Source of the DNA: Sinohyriopsis cumingii
Taxonomy: Eukaryota > Mollusca > Bivalvia > Unionida > Unionidae
Length of the DNA stretch: 64,000 bases
Assembly: GCA_028554795.2 (NCBI GenBank)
Contig: CM068827.1
Span: 135,562,371 to 135,626,370 of the forward strand
Reading direction: 5' to 3'
Both the position numbers and the translations under genes were made by a program. Positions 44,836 through 53,319 of the stretch are shown here, in pieces (the first letter of the stretch is position 1; each line of letters begins with the position of its first letter). The notes beneath the pieces were generated by a model that worked only from the letters and a program-made list of their open reading frames with translations, made no database searches and was not told where the DNA came from.

Positions 44836-45222
44836 ATGTCACCCTCCAGAAAACCCCAAGGAAAGAAAAGGAAAGGACTACCACCACGTTTAGCCAAACA
44901 TGGGGACTTGTTATCTGTCCTGTCCAAAGCTTCTCCACCCCTACGAAAAAAACTCATTCAAACGGCCTCCAAAGAGGTCATCGATACCGTGTGCGAATGT
45001 TGTTTGAACGTTTTGAAAGGCACGATCCCTTTGTCCAAACACCAGAAACAATGCTTAGGCAAACATCGTCACGTTCTTCGGAAAATGGTTCAAAAGAAAA
45101 TTCCCATTCGTCAAAAAAAGAAGATGTTGGTCCAACGTGGAGGCATTTTACCTCTCTTGTTAGGCCCCATACTGAAAGGAGTCTTGGGAACCATGTTGGG
45201 AGGACTGATGGGAGCAAGATAA
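44836..45222 (+). CDS. pX-like minor virion protein
   Basis: 128 residues. Basic N-terminus (SPSRKPQGKKRKG), LAKHGDLLSVLSKASPPLRK, KEVIDTVCECCLNVLKGTIP, LSKHQKQCLGKHRH, KKKMLVQRGG, then a hydrophobic Gly-rich tail (LPLLLGPILKGVLGTMLGG). This layout is typical of a protein common in animal Polintons/adintoviruses and compared with adenovirus pX, whose tail may act on DNA or membranes. The ATG at 44836 was chosen after the TATA box. Role by family, not shown directly. Confidence 0.8.
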   Translation: MSPSRKPQGKKRKGLPPRLAKHGDLLSVLSKASPPLRKKLIQTASKEVIDTVCECCLNVLKGTIPLSKHQKQCLGKHRHVLRKMVQKKIPIRQKKKMLVQRGGILPLLLGPILKGVLGTMLGGLMGAR

Positions 45223-45228
45223 AAAGGC
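45219..45228 (+). promoter_or_regulatory. TATA-like box of the 45272 gene
   Basis: GATAAAAAGG overlaps the stop codon of the pX-like gene, about 50 bp before the next ATG. Confidence 0.5.
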
Positions 45229-45271
45229 CTTCGGAAGTCCCAAGATCTCAGAATCGACCCCTGACAACCCC

Positions 45272-45916
45272 ATGGAAGGACGAAAACTAGCTTTAGTGCC
45301 TTACAAACGATGGATGGAATACCATCGGTGGCAAGAACAACGCACCCCGCATTTACCTCCCAATCCCAATTTGAGCGAGATGTCCCAGTTACAACACGAA
45401 TTGCAATCCTTGCTGGATCGCCAAGATTTGTCCGAAACAGAAAAATCGCAAAAATACGGTCAACTCTTGCAAAGACTGCAACTCTTTCACCAGAAAGCTT
45501 TAGACGAAACAGCTTTACCCACTCTGAAAGATTTTAAGACCTTGATGAAAAGTCCAGCACCATCACCAGTACCAGTACCAGTACCACCAGTACCCGTGAC
45601 CAAGACAGAAAAAGGAAAAGAAGAAGAAGAAGAAGGGTTTCAAACTCCACCAGAAAAAGTACGCAAGTTAACAACACCACCTACCTCCAGAATTGGATGG
45701 ATTAAAAAGATGATGGCGACCCCTTCTTCCTCACAAGAGAAAAAGAAAGTGAAGACAGAAGTGAAGACAGAAGTGAAACAAGAACCGATATCCCCTGCTC
45801 AGACATCCTCCTCCTCTTCGACACCTATTGCTGGCCGCACACGCAAAGCCTTGCAATCCAAGAAAATACCCCAAGAGAAAAAGAGTAGCCTCTTCCAAGA
45901 GTGGGTGCCTTATTAA
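45272..45916 (+). CDS. Conserved Polinton protein, helical N-terminus
   Basis: 214 residues. MEGRKLALVPYKRWMEYH and then LQHELQSLLDRQDLSETEKS, QKYGQLLQRLQLFHQKA: a helical segment whose pattern (leucine-rich, LS..EK..KY.QLLQR) is frequent in Polinton proteins of cnidarians and molluscs. The remainder is Pro/Val repeats, acidic and Lys-rich low complexity, and a basic C-terminus. Function not established; probably a structural or core protein by position between the pX-like gene and the integrase. Confidence 0.7.
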   Translation: MEGRKLALVPYKRWMEYHRWQEQRTPHLPPNPNLSEMSQLQHELQSLLDRQDLSETEKSQKYGQLLQRLQLFHQKALDETALPTLKDFKTLMKSPAPSPVPVPVPPVPVTKTEKGKEEEEEGFQTPPEKVRKLTTPPTSRIGWIKKMMATPSSSQEKKKVKTEVKTEVKQEPISPAQTSSSSSTPIAGRTRKALQSKKIPQEKKSSLFQEWVPY

Positions 45917-45936
45917 GACACCAATCAACACAAAAA

Positions 45937-47049
45937 ATGGAAAAAGTCTTAGCTAGCATTTACTACGATCCCTCCCATCCTGCAGGTTACGCAGGAGTTC
46001 AAAAATTGTATCGTGCTGCCAAAACGCGACTGAAAAGTCTCCGTTTACCTCAAGTGCAACGATGGTTACAAGAACAAGCTACCTACACTTTGCACAAACC
46101 CATTCGACGCAAGTTTGCCAGAAGTCGCACCCGAGTGGAAGGTATCGATCATCAATGGCAAGCCGATTTAGCCGATGTCTCTCATTTGGCCAGCTACAAT
46201 CGTGGTTACAAATATTTGTTTTGTGTCATCGACGTCTTTTCCAAATTTGCCTGGGTCGTGCCCTTGACTTCCAAATCCAGCAGCGAGTTAGTGCGAGCCC
46301 TGCAACGGGTGTTGAAACAAAGCGGTCGTCACCCTCTTCGATGGCAAACGGACAAAGGCACCGAATTTCTGAACCAAGCTTTCCAAAAAGAATTAAAGAA
46401 ACGTGACATTCATTTTTTTACCACCGAGAATCCCGAAACCAAAGCCAGCATCGTGGAACGTTTTCAACGCACTTTGAAAGAACGCATGTGGAAATATTTT
46501 ACGCATCACCACACTCTGAAGTACATCGACATCTTACCGCACCTGGTGCAAGCGTACAACCAATCTTACCATCGAAGCATCGGACGTGCCCCGCAAGACG
46601 TGACTCCCGACAACGAAGTGCTGGTGTTCGAGCGCCTGTTTGGTACGTCCCCGACGAGGGCTGTCCCCAAGAAAAGTGGAGAGTTGACCGTAGGAGATTG
46701 GGTGCGCATTGGCAAAACCAAACGCACTTTCGACAAAGGTTACTTACCTAACTGGACGACCGAACTGTTTCGCGTCACTGGACGAGTGCATGGCCGTCAT
46801 CCTGCCGTCTATAAATTGGAAGACATGAACGGAGAAGTGCTCAAAGGAACGTTTTATTTGCCCGAGTTACAACGTGTCACCAAAAAAGAAGACGACGTGT
46901 ACGACATCGAAAGCATTCTCGAACGCAGAACCCGTAAAGTGGGCAAACGACGTGTCAAAGAAGTCAAAGTACGTTGGAAAGGATATCCACCCAGTTTCGA
47001 TTCTTGGATCGACGCTTCGCAAGTCATCGACTATAAAAAGAAGAAGTGA
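45937..47049 (+). CDS. int: Retroviral-type DDE integrase with chromodomain
   Basis: 370 residues. Catalytic core with D77 (WQADLADV), D139 (WQTDKGTEFLNQAF) and E174 (ASIVERFQRTLKE), 35 residues apart as in the DD35E class. An SH3-like part follows (GELTVGDWVRIGKTKRTFDKGYLPNW), then a C-terminal chromodomain near 322-366 (YDIESIL, KVRWKGYPPSFDSWID). It inserts the element, giving 6-bp duplications such as CCCCAT; the chromodomain may steer it to marked chromatin. The ATG at 45937 was chosen because the upstream part of the frame has no ATG. Intact. Confidence 0.96.
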   Translation: MEKVLASIYYDPSHPAGYAGVQKLYRAAKTRLKSLRLPQVQRWLQEQATYTLHKPIRRKFARSRTRVEGIDHQWQADLADVSHLASYNRGYKYLFCVIDVFSKFAWVVPLTSKSSSELVRALQRVLKQSGRHPLRWQTDKGTEFLNQAFQKELKKRDIHFFTTENPETKASIVERFQRTLKERMWKYFTHHHTLKYIDILPHLVQAYNQSYHRSIGRAPQDVTPDNEVLVFERLFGTSPTRAVPKKSGELTVGDWVRIGKTKRTFDKGYLPNWTTELFRVTGRVHGRHPAVYKLEDMNGEVLKGTFYLPELQRVTKKEDDVYDIESILERRTRKVGKRRVKEVKVRWKGYPPSFDSWIDASQVIDYKKKK

Positions 47050-47054
47050 CCATC

Positions 47055-47471
47055 ATGCCCTTTCACACAGCAGACGCAGCTACGTCGACCACTCCTTCTT
47101 CCCCTAGTTCTTCTGTGCAAGATTTACAAAAACAACCCTTGTGGGTGTGGTGTGGAGAACGTGTGCCTAAAACGCAAATCGTCTTTTTCTGCCAAATCTT
47201 CGTGGTGTATTGCGTCATCGGGGCAGCCATCGCCAATCTGAGTTTGCAACAAGGAGACAAACAATTGTGGACCATTTTATTGAGCAGTTGCATCGGTTAC
47301 CTGCTTCCCAATCCCTCCCTGAAATTCTCCTCGAACGGGAACGTTGTGTCCAGTGCCAGTGCCAGTCACCACTTCAACAACAACCACAACCAGAACCCCA
47401 TTTTGGGCGGAGACACACCTCTGACATCCACTAATATTCCCTCGGACAGCCACAGAACTCTGGAATTATGA
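47055..47471 (+). CDS. Two-helix membrane protein of Polintons
   Basis: 138 residues. Two hydrophobic helices: TQIVFFCQIFVVYCVIGAAI (~43-62) and LWTILLSSCIGYLLPNP (~74-90). Pattern VPKTQIVFF and GYLLPNPSLK is typical of a small conserved Polinton protein. The C-terminus is Ser/Asn-rich. It overlaps the penton-like gene by 4 bp (ATGA). A virion membrane or assembly role is inferred. Confidence 0.75.
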   Translation: MPFHTADAATSTTPSSPSSSVQDLQKQPLWVWCGERVPKTQIVFFCQIFVVYCVIGAAIANLSLQQGDKQLWTILLSSCIGYLLPNPSLKFSSNGNVVSSASASHHFNNNHNQNPILGGDTPLTSTNIPSDSHRTLEL

Positions 47472-48382
47472 GTCACGAAAACCAATTTTACTTAACCTTA
47501 CCCAGTGACAGTTCCATGGAGGTGTTTCCCCACAACACGCTGTGCTGTTACACGGCCAAATTACCTCAGGCCATCCCCTTAGATCACGAAGCCTATTGGG
47601 AAGTGGCTTTAGTGGAAATGATTCACCCTACACAAATCCAAAACATCACCGAAAATCAAAACACTTTTGAGGTCGAAATCCTGAACCAACAATTACAAGA
47701 AGCCATGAATGACATCGGGTTTTCAGGGATCACAACAACATCCACCAGCAATCCAGCCTTCAAAATCTACACCGTGAAAATTCCAGCAGGGTTTTATTTT
47801 AGTGGCCAACATTTGGTGGACACCATTGCGGACAGGTTCGAGTTCGCCTTTGGCAAAGCCCTGAACAGAGTCAAAAAAAGTGTCACCCTGGAGTACCATA
47901 AAGTGGCTCGTCGCTTACTGATGAAATTTCAGGATACCCAAACGTTGTCCATCAGTTTTAATCGTGACTTGTTTGATATTTTAGGTGGAGACACAAAAAT
48001 GGCTCCAAATTTTAAACCGAAGATCAACAGCAATACGGAATTTTACAAGTTTTTTCGATTCCCTGTAGAACTGAACCAAGGACTGAATTTGATATTCGTG
48101 TACTCCGATGTGGTGGAATACAACGTGGTGGGACACACCTCCGTGCCATTACTGCGTGTCATTCCTTTCAAAGTGGATAGTACCACGACCAGCGACCAGG
48201 AAGGTGGAAACACTTACCACGTCCACCGCGAATTTGTCCATCCTCACTATTTGCCTGTCAGCAAGTCGTATTTGGACACAGTCAACATTGCTATAAAAGG
48301 AGATTTGGGACAAAATATTCCATTCACCAAAGGAAAAGTCACGGTGAAACTCCATTTTCGAAAACGGTTTTCTCACGATTAG
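47468..48382 (+). CDS. Minor capsid (penton-like) protein
   Basis: 304 residues. The opening FYLTLPSDSSMEVFPHNTLC and LPQAIPLDHEAYWEVALVEM is characteristic of the single jelly-roll minor capsid (penton) of Polintons; the central region TVKIPAGFYFSGQHLVDTI and the C-terminal VTVKLHFRKRFSHD also fit. It occupies capsid vertices. It sits upstream of the major capsid gene as expected. Intact. Confidence 0.88.
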   Translation: MSHENQFYLTLPSDSSMEVFPHNTLCCYTAKLPQAIPLDHEAYWEVALVEMIHPTQIQNITENQNTFEVEILNQQLQEAMNDIGFSGITTTSTSNPAFKIYTVKIPAGFYFSGQHLVDTIADRFEFAFGKALNRVKKSVTLEYHKVARRLLMKFQDTQTLSISFNRDLFDILGGDTKMAPNFKPKINSNTEFYKFFRFPVELNQGLNLIFVYSDVVEYNVVGHTSVPLLRVIPFKVDSTTTSDQEGGNTYHVHREFVHPHYLPVSKSYLDTVNIAIKGDLGQNIPFTKGKVTVKLHFRKRFSHD

Positions 48383-48392
48383 TAAGTAAGTC

Positions 48393-48809
48393 ATGTATCC
48401 AGTGTACCGAGGGGTGGCTCGACAGCGAGGACACGGTTTAGGAGACATGTTAAAATCGGCCTTTCGTTCGGTGGCTCCGGTGTTGAAACCGATGGTGACA
48501 CGAGGATTGCACGCCTTGAAAGATGCGGCACTGACGCAAGGCAAAGAATTTCTCCAAAATGTCATCATCGACAAACAAAACCCTAAAGAAGCCTTGATGA
48601 GGGCAGGCAAAAATGTCTTGCTGCAAACGGGTAAAGACATTTTAGGCCGACGAGACACACCTATAAATGCCCTGCACGCTACCGAATCAGGCATTCAGCA
48701 AGGACAAGGTAGAAAGAGACGACGAAGAAAACACCCTTTCACCAGACTTCAAGCGAGAAAGGCCAAGAAAAGAAGAACCGTTCGAGACTTAGACGTTTTC
48801 GATTATTGA
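48393..48809 (+). CDS. pVI-like small virion protein
   Basis: 138 residues. Begins MYPVYRGVARQRGHGLGDML, an N-terminal pattern common in Polinton/adintovirus proteins (YRG, QRGHGLG), then an amphipathic region (KSAFRSVAPVLKPMVTRGLH) and a basic C-terminus (GRKRRRRKHPF). Compared in the literature with adenovirus pVI, a protease-processed internal protein. Placed between penton-like and major capsid genes, as expected. Assignment by family pattern. Confidence 0.75.
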   Translation: MYPVYRGVARQRGHGLGDMLKSAFRSVAPVLKPMVTRGLHALKDAALTQGKEFLQNVIIDKQNPKEALMRAGKNVLLQTGKDILGRRDTPINALHATESGIQQGQGRKRRRRKHPFTRLQARKAKKRRTVRDLDVFDY

Positions 48810-48829
48810 GACACAGAACAAAAAAAAAA

Positions 48830-50158
48830 ATGATGCACCGAGAGTCTTGCGCTTGTTCCAAGACGGAACTGGATCTGTTTGCCATGCCCCCCACCATGAT
48901 GACCATGCAAGAATCTCAGTGGGTGGAATTTCACCCCGTCTCCTCACTGACCGATTCCGCTCCCATCGAGTTTGAAATCAAAGGACAGCCCGAAGATTAC
49001 ATCGATCTGAATAGCAGTTACTTGTACCTGAAAGTCAAAATTCTAGATAAGACTGGAGGTCCTATAGACGATGAAGCAGTAGCTCCCGTCAACAATTTCA
49101 TGCATTCCTTGTTCAGTGGAGTGGACTTGTACTTGAATAACAAACTGGTCAGTAGCAGCATGGATACTTACCCTTATCGGGCCTACCTGGAAAATCTCTT
49201 GACGTACGGAATAGACGCCAAGAACACTCATCTCAATGCTTGTGTGGTATGGGAAGCTGACGAAGCAAACCAGTTTGAAACATTCGAAACTGATGTAACC
49301 AAAACACCAAACAATGACGGATTTATAGAACGAAGAGACAGAATCAAAGGAGTCAACAAAAGTTTAGAACTGATGGATCGTTTACATTTGGACATGTGGT
49401 TGCAAGAGAAATATTTGCTGAACGGAGTGAATGTTCGCCTGAGACTGAATCGGAGCAGTACCGCTTTCCATTTATTGGCTAATGATGACAATTACAAAAC
49501 CAAAATCCAAGAAGCCAGACTCTACGTGCGACGTGTGGAAGTGCTACCTAAAGTAGGTAACGACATCAGTCAGACGTTGAGCAGAACGAACGCCAAGTAT
49601 CCCATACGACGTGTAGAAGTGAAAACTTTCACCATTCCTAAGGGACAGCGATCCATGATCGAAGATCATCTGTTCCAAGGACAGCTACCCAAGCGTTTAA
49701 TCATTGGTATGGTCTCGAATGAAGCCTTCAACGGAGCTATCGCTAAAAATCCTTTCAACTTTCAACACTTTGACGTGTCCAAGATCGAAGTCAGTCGAGA
49801 TGGCAAGACCTTGTGTACCCGACCTTTCGAACCTAAGTTTAAAGAGAAGAATTACTTGAGGTCGTACTTGTCCCTGTACGAAGCCACCGGACAGTTAGGA
49901 ACCAACACCAGTCACGGCATTACGTACGAGGATTATGCAGGAGGCTACGCTTTGTGGGCTTTCGATTTCACTCCAGACCAAGGCAGCGACGAGGGACATT
50001 TCCACCCTATAAAATCCGGCCAGATTCGTGTGGAAATTCAGTTTGCAATCAAAGACACCGGTGCTGAAGATAATCCAACGTTGAACGTCATCCTGTATGC
50101 AGAATTCGATAATACTATAGAAATCAACAGTTTGAGAGAAGTCATTCTAGATTACTAG
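48830..50158 (+). CDS. Major capsid protein (double jelly-roll)
   Basis: 442 residues. Features of the Polinton major capsid family: SQWVEFHPVSSLTDSAPIEF, NNFMHSLFSGVDLYLNNKLV, YPYRAYLENLLTYG, LHLDMWLQEKYLLNGVNVRL, NPFNFQHFDV and VILYAEFDNTIEINSLREV. The family builds the icosahedral shell as trimers. The ATG at 48830 follows an A-rich tract; a second ATG is next to it. Intact. Confidence 0.95.
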   Translation: MMHRESCACSKTELDLFAMPPTMMTMQESQWVEFHPVSSLTDSAPIEFEIKGQPEDYIDLNSSYLYLKVKILDKTGGPIDDEAVAPVNNFMHSLFSGVDLYLNNKLVSSSMDTYPYRAYLENLLTYGIDAKNTHLNACVVWEADEANQFETFETDVTKTPNNDGFIERRDRIKGVNKSLELMDRLHLDMWLQEKYLLNGVNVRLRLNRSSTAFHLLANDDNYKTKIQEARLYVRRVEVLPKVGNDISQTLSRTNAKYPIRRVEVKTFTIPKGQRSMIEDHLFQGQLPKRLIIGMVSNEAFNGAIAKNPFNFQHFDVSKIEVSRDGKTLCTRPFEPKFKEKNYLRSYLSLYEATGQLGTNTSHGITYEDYAGGYALWAFDFTPDQGSDEGHFHPIKSGQIRVEIQFAIKDTGAEDNPTLNVILYAEFDNTIEINSLREVILDY

Positions 50159-50163
50159 AAGCC

Positions 50164-50670
50164 ATGGAAGACTGTTATCCCTCTTTACCTAGTGGAGAAA
50201 CTTTGGAGATGAAATGTGAGGAGACTGTGGAAGGAGAAGAATCCCAAGACAAAGACGAAGAAGTTGTCATGATGAAGTCGAGATGGCCAGAACAAGAAGC
50301 CCATTTAGTCTCCTGTTTTGCCAAACACTTGGTCGACAAAATGACGGAATTGATCAAGAAAAATTGTTATGGATGTCAAAACGATCATCCCAGTCAAATT
50401 CAACACGATAAATGCCTGATGTTGAGTCAAGAAGAAAAATTGGACGAGTATCTGGACGAAGCTTGGAGTCTCATTTCGGACAAAGACGTGTTGCACCAGT
50501 GGTATAAAGACTTGCGTGAACATTCTTGTCCAGCATTAACCACTCAAGAGATCCATCGTATCGAAACTCTCCTGAATCAAAGTGAGGAAACAGAACGAAT
50601 AACCGTTTATTCGTCAGACATTTTCAAGCAAAAAGTCAGGATCGAATTGACAACTTATTATTACCTGTGA
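50164..50670 (+). CDS. Conserved Polinton protein with CYGCxxDHPSQ motif
   Basis: 168 residues. An acidic N-terminus, then NCYGCQNDHPSQIQHDKCLM, the hallmark of a conserved, unassigned protein in many Polintons; the Cys and His suggest zinc binding. The C-terminal half is helical (EEKLDEYLDEAWSLISDKDV). It lies between capsid and protease genes. Function unknown. Confidence 0.75.
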   Translation: MEDCYPSLPSGETLEMKCEETVEGEESQDKDEEVVMMKSRWPEQEAHLVSCFAKHLVDKMTELIKKNCYGCQNDHPSQIQHDKCLMLSQEEKLDEYLDEAWSLISDKDVLHQWYKDLREHSCPALTTQEIHRIETLLNQSEETERITVYSSDIFKQKVRIELTTYYYL

Positions 50671-50687
50671 AGAAAAAACACAAAACA

Positions 50688-51248
50688 ATGGATACCTGGG
50701 AACTTTATTACCTTTTGAACCACAGTTCGTATACGTCTTCTTGGAATCCCGTCGTCTGTGCTAAAGATGAACTCCCTCATCGCAAACCTAAAGACCATCA
50801 AGCTTACGTGATCAACACGGACGACAGTCATCTCCCAGGAACCCACTGGGTAGCCGTCTACTTTCCTCAAGAAGGCTGTGTGGAATATTTCGATTCGTAC
50901 GGATTGCCCCCTTTGGAAGACGATATCATCGACTTTATGAGAAGAAATGCTCAAACCACCCGATTCAATAACGTGAAATTACAAGGCACAGATTCCTTGG
51001 TGTGTGGACAATACTGTGTGTATTTTCTGCATCATCGCAGCCTGGGCTATTCCTTAGAACATTTAGTGACTCATTTCGATCCTCGTTCTTCTGCTAGAAA
51101 CGATGTGAAAGTAGATCGATGGTTTTGTGACCATTATGCTTATCTTTTGTCTCAAGCTAGGAAACGTAGTGTCCATCAATGGCCTAATGATTTCCAACAG
51201 TGGAAATCACAATTTCATTCACAACGTTGTCAGCCTTGCTTAAAGTAG
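50688..51248 (+). CDS. Adenain-type cysteine protease
   Basis: 186 residues. Catalytic pattern of adenovirus/Ulp1-like proteases: H53 (GTHWVAVYF), D69 (EYFDSYGLPP), Q99 (LQGTDS) and C106 (VCGQYCVYFL). It processes virion proteins during maturation. The ATG at 50688 was chosen because upstream in-frame codons have no ATG. An AATAAA lies at 51355. Intact. Confidence 0.95.
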   Translation: MDTWELYYLLNHSSYTSSWNPVVCAKDELPHRKPKDHQAYVINTDDSHLPGTHWVAVYFPQEGCVEYFDSYGLPPLEDDIIDFMRRNAQTTRFNNVKLQGTDSLVCGQYCVYFLHHRSLGYSLEHLVTHFDPRSSARNDVKVDRWFCDHYAYLLSQARKRSVHQWPNDFQQWKSQFHSQRCQPCLK

Positions 51249-51480
51249 ACTGTATTAGAAGAAAAAATGTTTGTGATTTGAAAAAAATTGTTTGATGTTA
51301 TCATGTTGAATTATTGTTAAAAATGTTGTTGTTAAGGGTTAAGTGATTTTTTTGAATAAAAAATGTTGTGTTTAGAAAAAAATGCCTTTGTGGTTTGTTT
51401 AGCTAGAAGAATGTTGGATTGATGCTCTTTCATTTCTTACTATCCCTCTCATGAACGTTGCGGCTCGAAAACCGTGTGGG
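51249..51480. other. Untranslated stretch with AATAAA (51355)
   Basis: T-rich sequence after the protease gene; AATAAA at 51355-51360 is a likely poly(A) signal for the upstream gene. No open frame. Confidence 0.6.
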
Positions 51481-51481
51481 G

Positions 51482-51518
51482 GATGTTTTCCTTCACGTCC
51501 GCGCTTTCACTTTAAGAA
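51482..51518 (+). promoter_or_regulatory. Shared promoter block and TATA-like box (51570 gene)
   Basis: GATGTTTTCCTTCACG (51482-51497), then TCCGCGCTTTCAC and TTTAAGAA (51511-51518), about 52 bp before the ATG at 51570. Confidence 0.65.
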
Positions 51519-51569
51519 CCGGGTTGTTCCCAGTCTAGCCATCCATTGTCGACTCATCCTCCTAAGAAG

Positions 51570-51938
51570 ATGTGCTCCAAACTAGCTAAGCTCAACGAAG
51601 CCTACGTGAATTTGCATAGGGTCAGACACAGTCTGATACCGAAACCAGAAGAAATAGAGAATGTGAGAATGTTAAAAATCACTGAAGACCTGATAGAAGA
51701 ACTCTTCAGAGAAGAAATGAACAGGGAGAAAGAAGAATGGACAGAGAAGTACAGACTTCAGAGACAGCAGCAACAGCAACAACAACAGCAACAGCAGCAA
51801 CAGCAGCAGCAACCTGAAGCTGACAGAGGCTTTGTCGATTGTCGTATCGACACCAAAGAATTCTTCTTCTCGTTCCGAAGAAGCAGACCTATTGCCAGAA
51901 AGTCTATCCTCAGAGGACATCGCATTCTTAGAAACTAA
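51570..51938 (+). CDS. Coiled-coil protein with Gln run
   Basis: 122 residues. MCSKLAKLNEAYVNLHRV, KPEEIENVRMLKITEDLIEE, a charged helix (REKEEWTEKYRLQ), a run of about 17 Gln, then GFVDCRIDTKEFFFSFRRSR. Intact, unlike the copies at 3943 and 4342. The ATG at 51570 is right for spacing to the TATA-like box. The stop is 24 nt before a histone-like hairpin. Function unknown; a helix-rich scaffold or nucleic-acid-associated role is possible because of the Arg-rich end. Confidence 0.8.
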   Translation: MCSKLAKLNEAYVNLHRVRHSLIPKPEEIENVRMLKITEDLIEELFREEMNREKEEWTEKYRLQRQQQQQQQQQQQQQQQQPEADRGFVDCRIDTKEFFFSFRRSRPIARKSILRGHRILRN

Positions 51939-51962
51939 AAGAATGCCATAGCAAAAAAAAAC

Positions 51963-51978
51963 AGCCCTTTTCAGGGCT
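51963..51978 (+). terminator. Histone-like 3' stem-loop with ACCCA and purine element
   Basis: AGCCCTTTTCAGGGCT then ACCCAATACTCT and AGAAAAGAAA (51991-52000). AATAAA at 52034 may act as backup. Confidence 0.8.
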
Positions 51979-52000
51979 ACCCAATACTCTAGAAAAGAAA

Positions 52001-52320
52001 TAACTATTAATTTGCCAATGTGAGTAGTGTGAAAATAAACACTAACTCTTTCTTAAAAATTTTGAGGGTATGTGTTGGTGTGTTTGTGTTTGTAAGTGAT
52101 AAAGTAGGTTGGTGTGGATAGTAGATTAAAATGATGTTAGTTTTTTGGGCTGTTTGAGGTGTATATTTGGGGTTAGATTGGATTGCTTTGCGTATGTGGA
52201 TAGTCTATTGAAGTGATGGGTAGCATAAAAAAGTGAGCGAGTGTTTCTTTTAGGTCGGCGCGTTGTTGTTGTTGTTGTTGTTTTAGGTCATGATCTAGGT
52301 AAGATCAATTTTATGTTATT
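52001..52320. other. GT-rich spacer between coiled-coil genes
   Basis: No open frame. Similar spacers follow the 52413 gene (52950-53160) and, inverted, lie at 63000-63200 and 63760-64000, so gene plus spacer was multiplied together. It holds the second motif at 52232-52256. Confidence 0.6.
52232..52256 (+). promoter_or_regulatory. Second shared motif (GAGTGTTTCTTTTAGGTC)
   Basis: AGTGAGCGAGTGTTTC followed by TTTTAGGTC and a CGCG-like tail; also at 4921-4944 (+), 3694-3717 (-), 54897-54921 (-) and 63726-63750 (-). At 4921 it lies 34 bp before the start codon of the orphan gene. Confidence 0.5.
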
Positions 52321-52324
52321 AGGG

Positions 52325-52360
52325 GATGTTTTCCTTCACGTTCGCGCTTTCACTATAAAT
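52325..52360 (+). promoter_or_regulatory. Shared promoter block and TATA box (52413 gene)
   Basis: GATGTTTTCCTTCACG (52325-52340), TTCGCGCTTTCAC, then TATAAAT (52354-52360), 53 bp before the ATG. Confidence 0.7.
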
Positions 52361-52412
52361 TGAAACTCGCTGGGCAGTCTAGCTACCCTTGTTGATTGAT
52401 CAACAGTAAAAA

Positions 52413-52886
52413 ATGAGCAACAGACTGACTAAATTGATGGAACTTCAGATGCATCTGGAGTATGCCAGATGCCTCCTGAACGAGCTGGCTGCAGAGGCCC
52501 TTGTGGAAGAAGCCAGGATAAAACAAGAGGAAGAAGAAAGAAAACTGAAAGAAGAGGAAGAAAAAAAGAGAGGGATAAGGTCTCACGTGTTGATGATAGA
52601 GAAATGTGAGGTGAAGCCCTGGGTGATGGAACCTCCACAGGCAATGACTGCACCACAGTTACAACCACAACAAGAGGTAAGGAGACCAATTGTTCATCCT
52701 CGAATGAGGAATAGAAGAGAAAGAAGACAAAGGGAAGAAGAAGTGTTCACTATTCCACAAACGGAGGAGTGGGATAGTGAAGCCACTCACCCCCCGTCAG
52801 CTCTTCCAACAACTTCAGTCAATTGGACCAATGACTGGAGTAGGCGTTGTGTCTGTGGTGCCAGACCCGGAAGGTGCCACCATTAG
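52413..52886 (+). CDS. Coiled-coil protein with conserved CVCGARPGRC end
   Basis: 157 residues. MSNRLTKLMELQMHLEYARC, a Glu/Lys helix (EEEERKLKEEEEKKRG), a Pro/Gln-rich centre, a basic region (RRERRQREEEVF), then IPQTEEWDSEATHPPSALP and a C-terminus RRCVCGARPGRCHH. The homologue at 63259-63567 keeps both ends while the centre differs in length. The Cys/His end could bind zinc. The stop is 26 nt before a histone-like hairpin. Function unknown. Confidence 0.8.
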   Translation: MSNRLTKLMELQMHLEYARCLLNELAAEALVEEARIKQEEEERKLKEEEEKKRGIRSHVLMIEKCEVKPWVMEPPQAMTAPQLQPQQEVRRPIVHPRMRNRRERRQREEEVFTIPQTEEWDSEATHPPSALPTTSVNWTNDWSRRCVCGARPGRCHH

Positions 52887-52912
52887 CCAGGTGCCTCTGA
52901 AGTTCCAAAAAC

Positions 52913-52928
52913 AGTCCTTTTCAGGGCT
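52913..52928 (+). terminator. Histone-like 3' stem-loop (one G-U pair)
   Basis: AGTCCTTTTCAGGGCT, followed by ACCCCAATACTCT and AGAAAAGAAA (52942-52951). The T-G wobble keeps all six pairs in RNA. Confidence 0.75.
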
Positions 52929-53166
52929 ACCCCAATACTCTAGAAAAGAAATAACAATCCATTTGCCAATGTGTGTAGGTAGAGTAGTGTAATTAAAAAA
53001 ACTAAATCTTTTTGAAAAAATGTGAGGGTATGTGTTTGTGTGATTGTGTGTTTGTGTTTGTGTTTGTAAGAGCTCAGGTATGTTTGTGTGAATAGTAGAT
53101 TATGGGTTTTTTAGTGTATGTGAAGAGTATAGTTTGGGTTGTATTATATGAAATGAGAAAAGTGGG

Positions 53167-53270
53167 GATGTTTTCCTTCACGTACGCACGTTGTTGGGTT
53201 ATGATCTAGATAAGATCAATTTAATGTTTTTAGGGGATGTTTTCCATCACGTACGCGCTTTTCGTATAAG
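53167..53270 (+). promoter_or_regulatory. Two shared promoter blocks and TATA-like box (53320 gene)
   Basis: GATGTTTTCCTTCACG (53167-53182) and GATGTTTTCCATCACG (53236-53251), with GATCTAGATAAGATCA between them, then TATAAG (53265-53270), 50 bp before the ATG. The homologous gene at 62844 also has two blocks. Confidence 0.65.
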
Positions 53271-53319
53271 AACCCACAGTATTCGTGGTTCAAACCATTC
53301 TGCAAAGAATACAAAGAAG

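Noticed and set aside
47032-47040. TATAAAAAG as promoter of the two-helix gene at 47055
   Set aside because: Only 15 bp before the ATG; transcription would begin inside the coding region.
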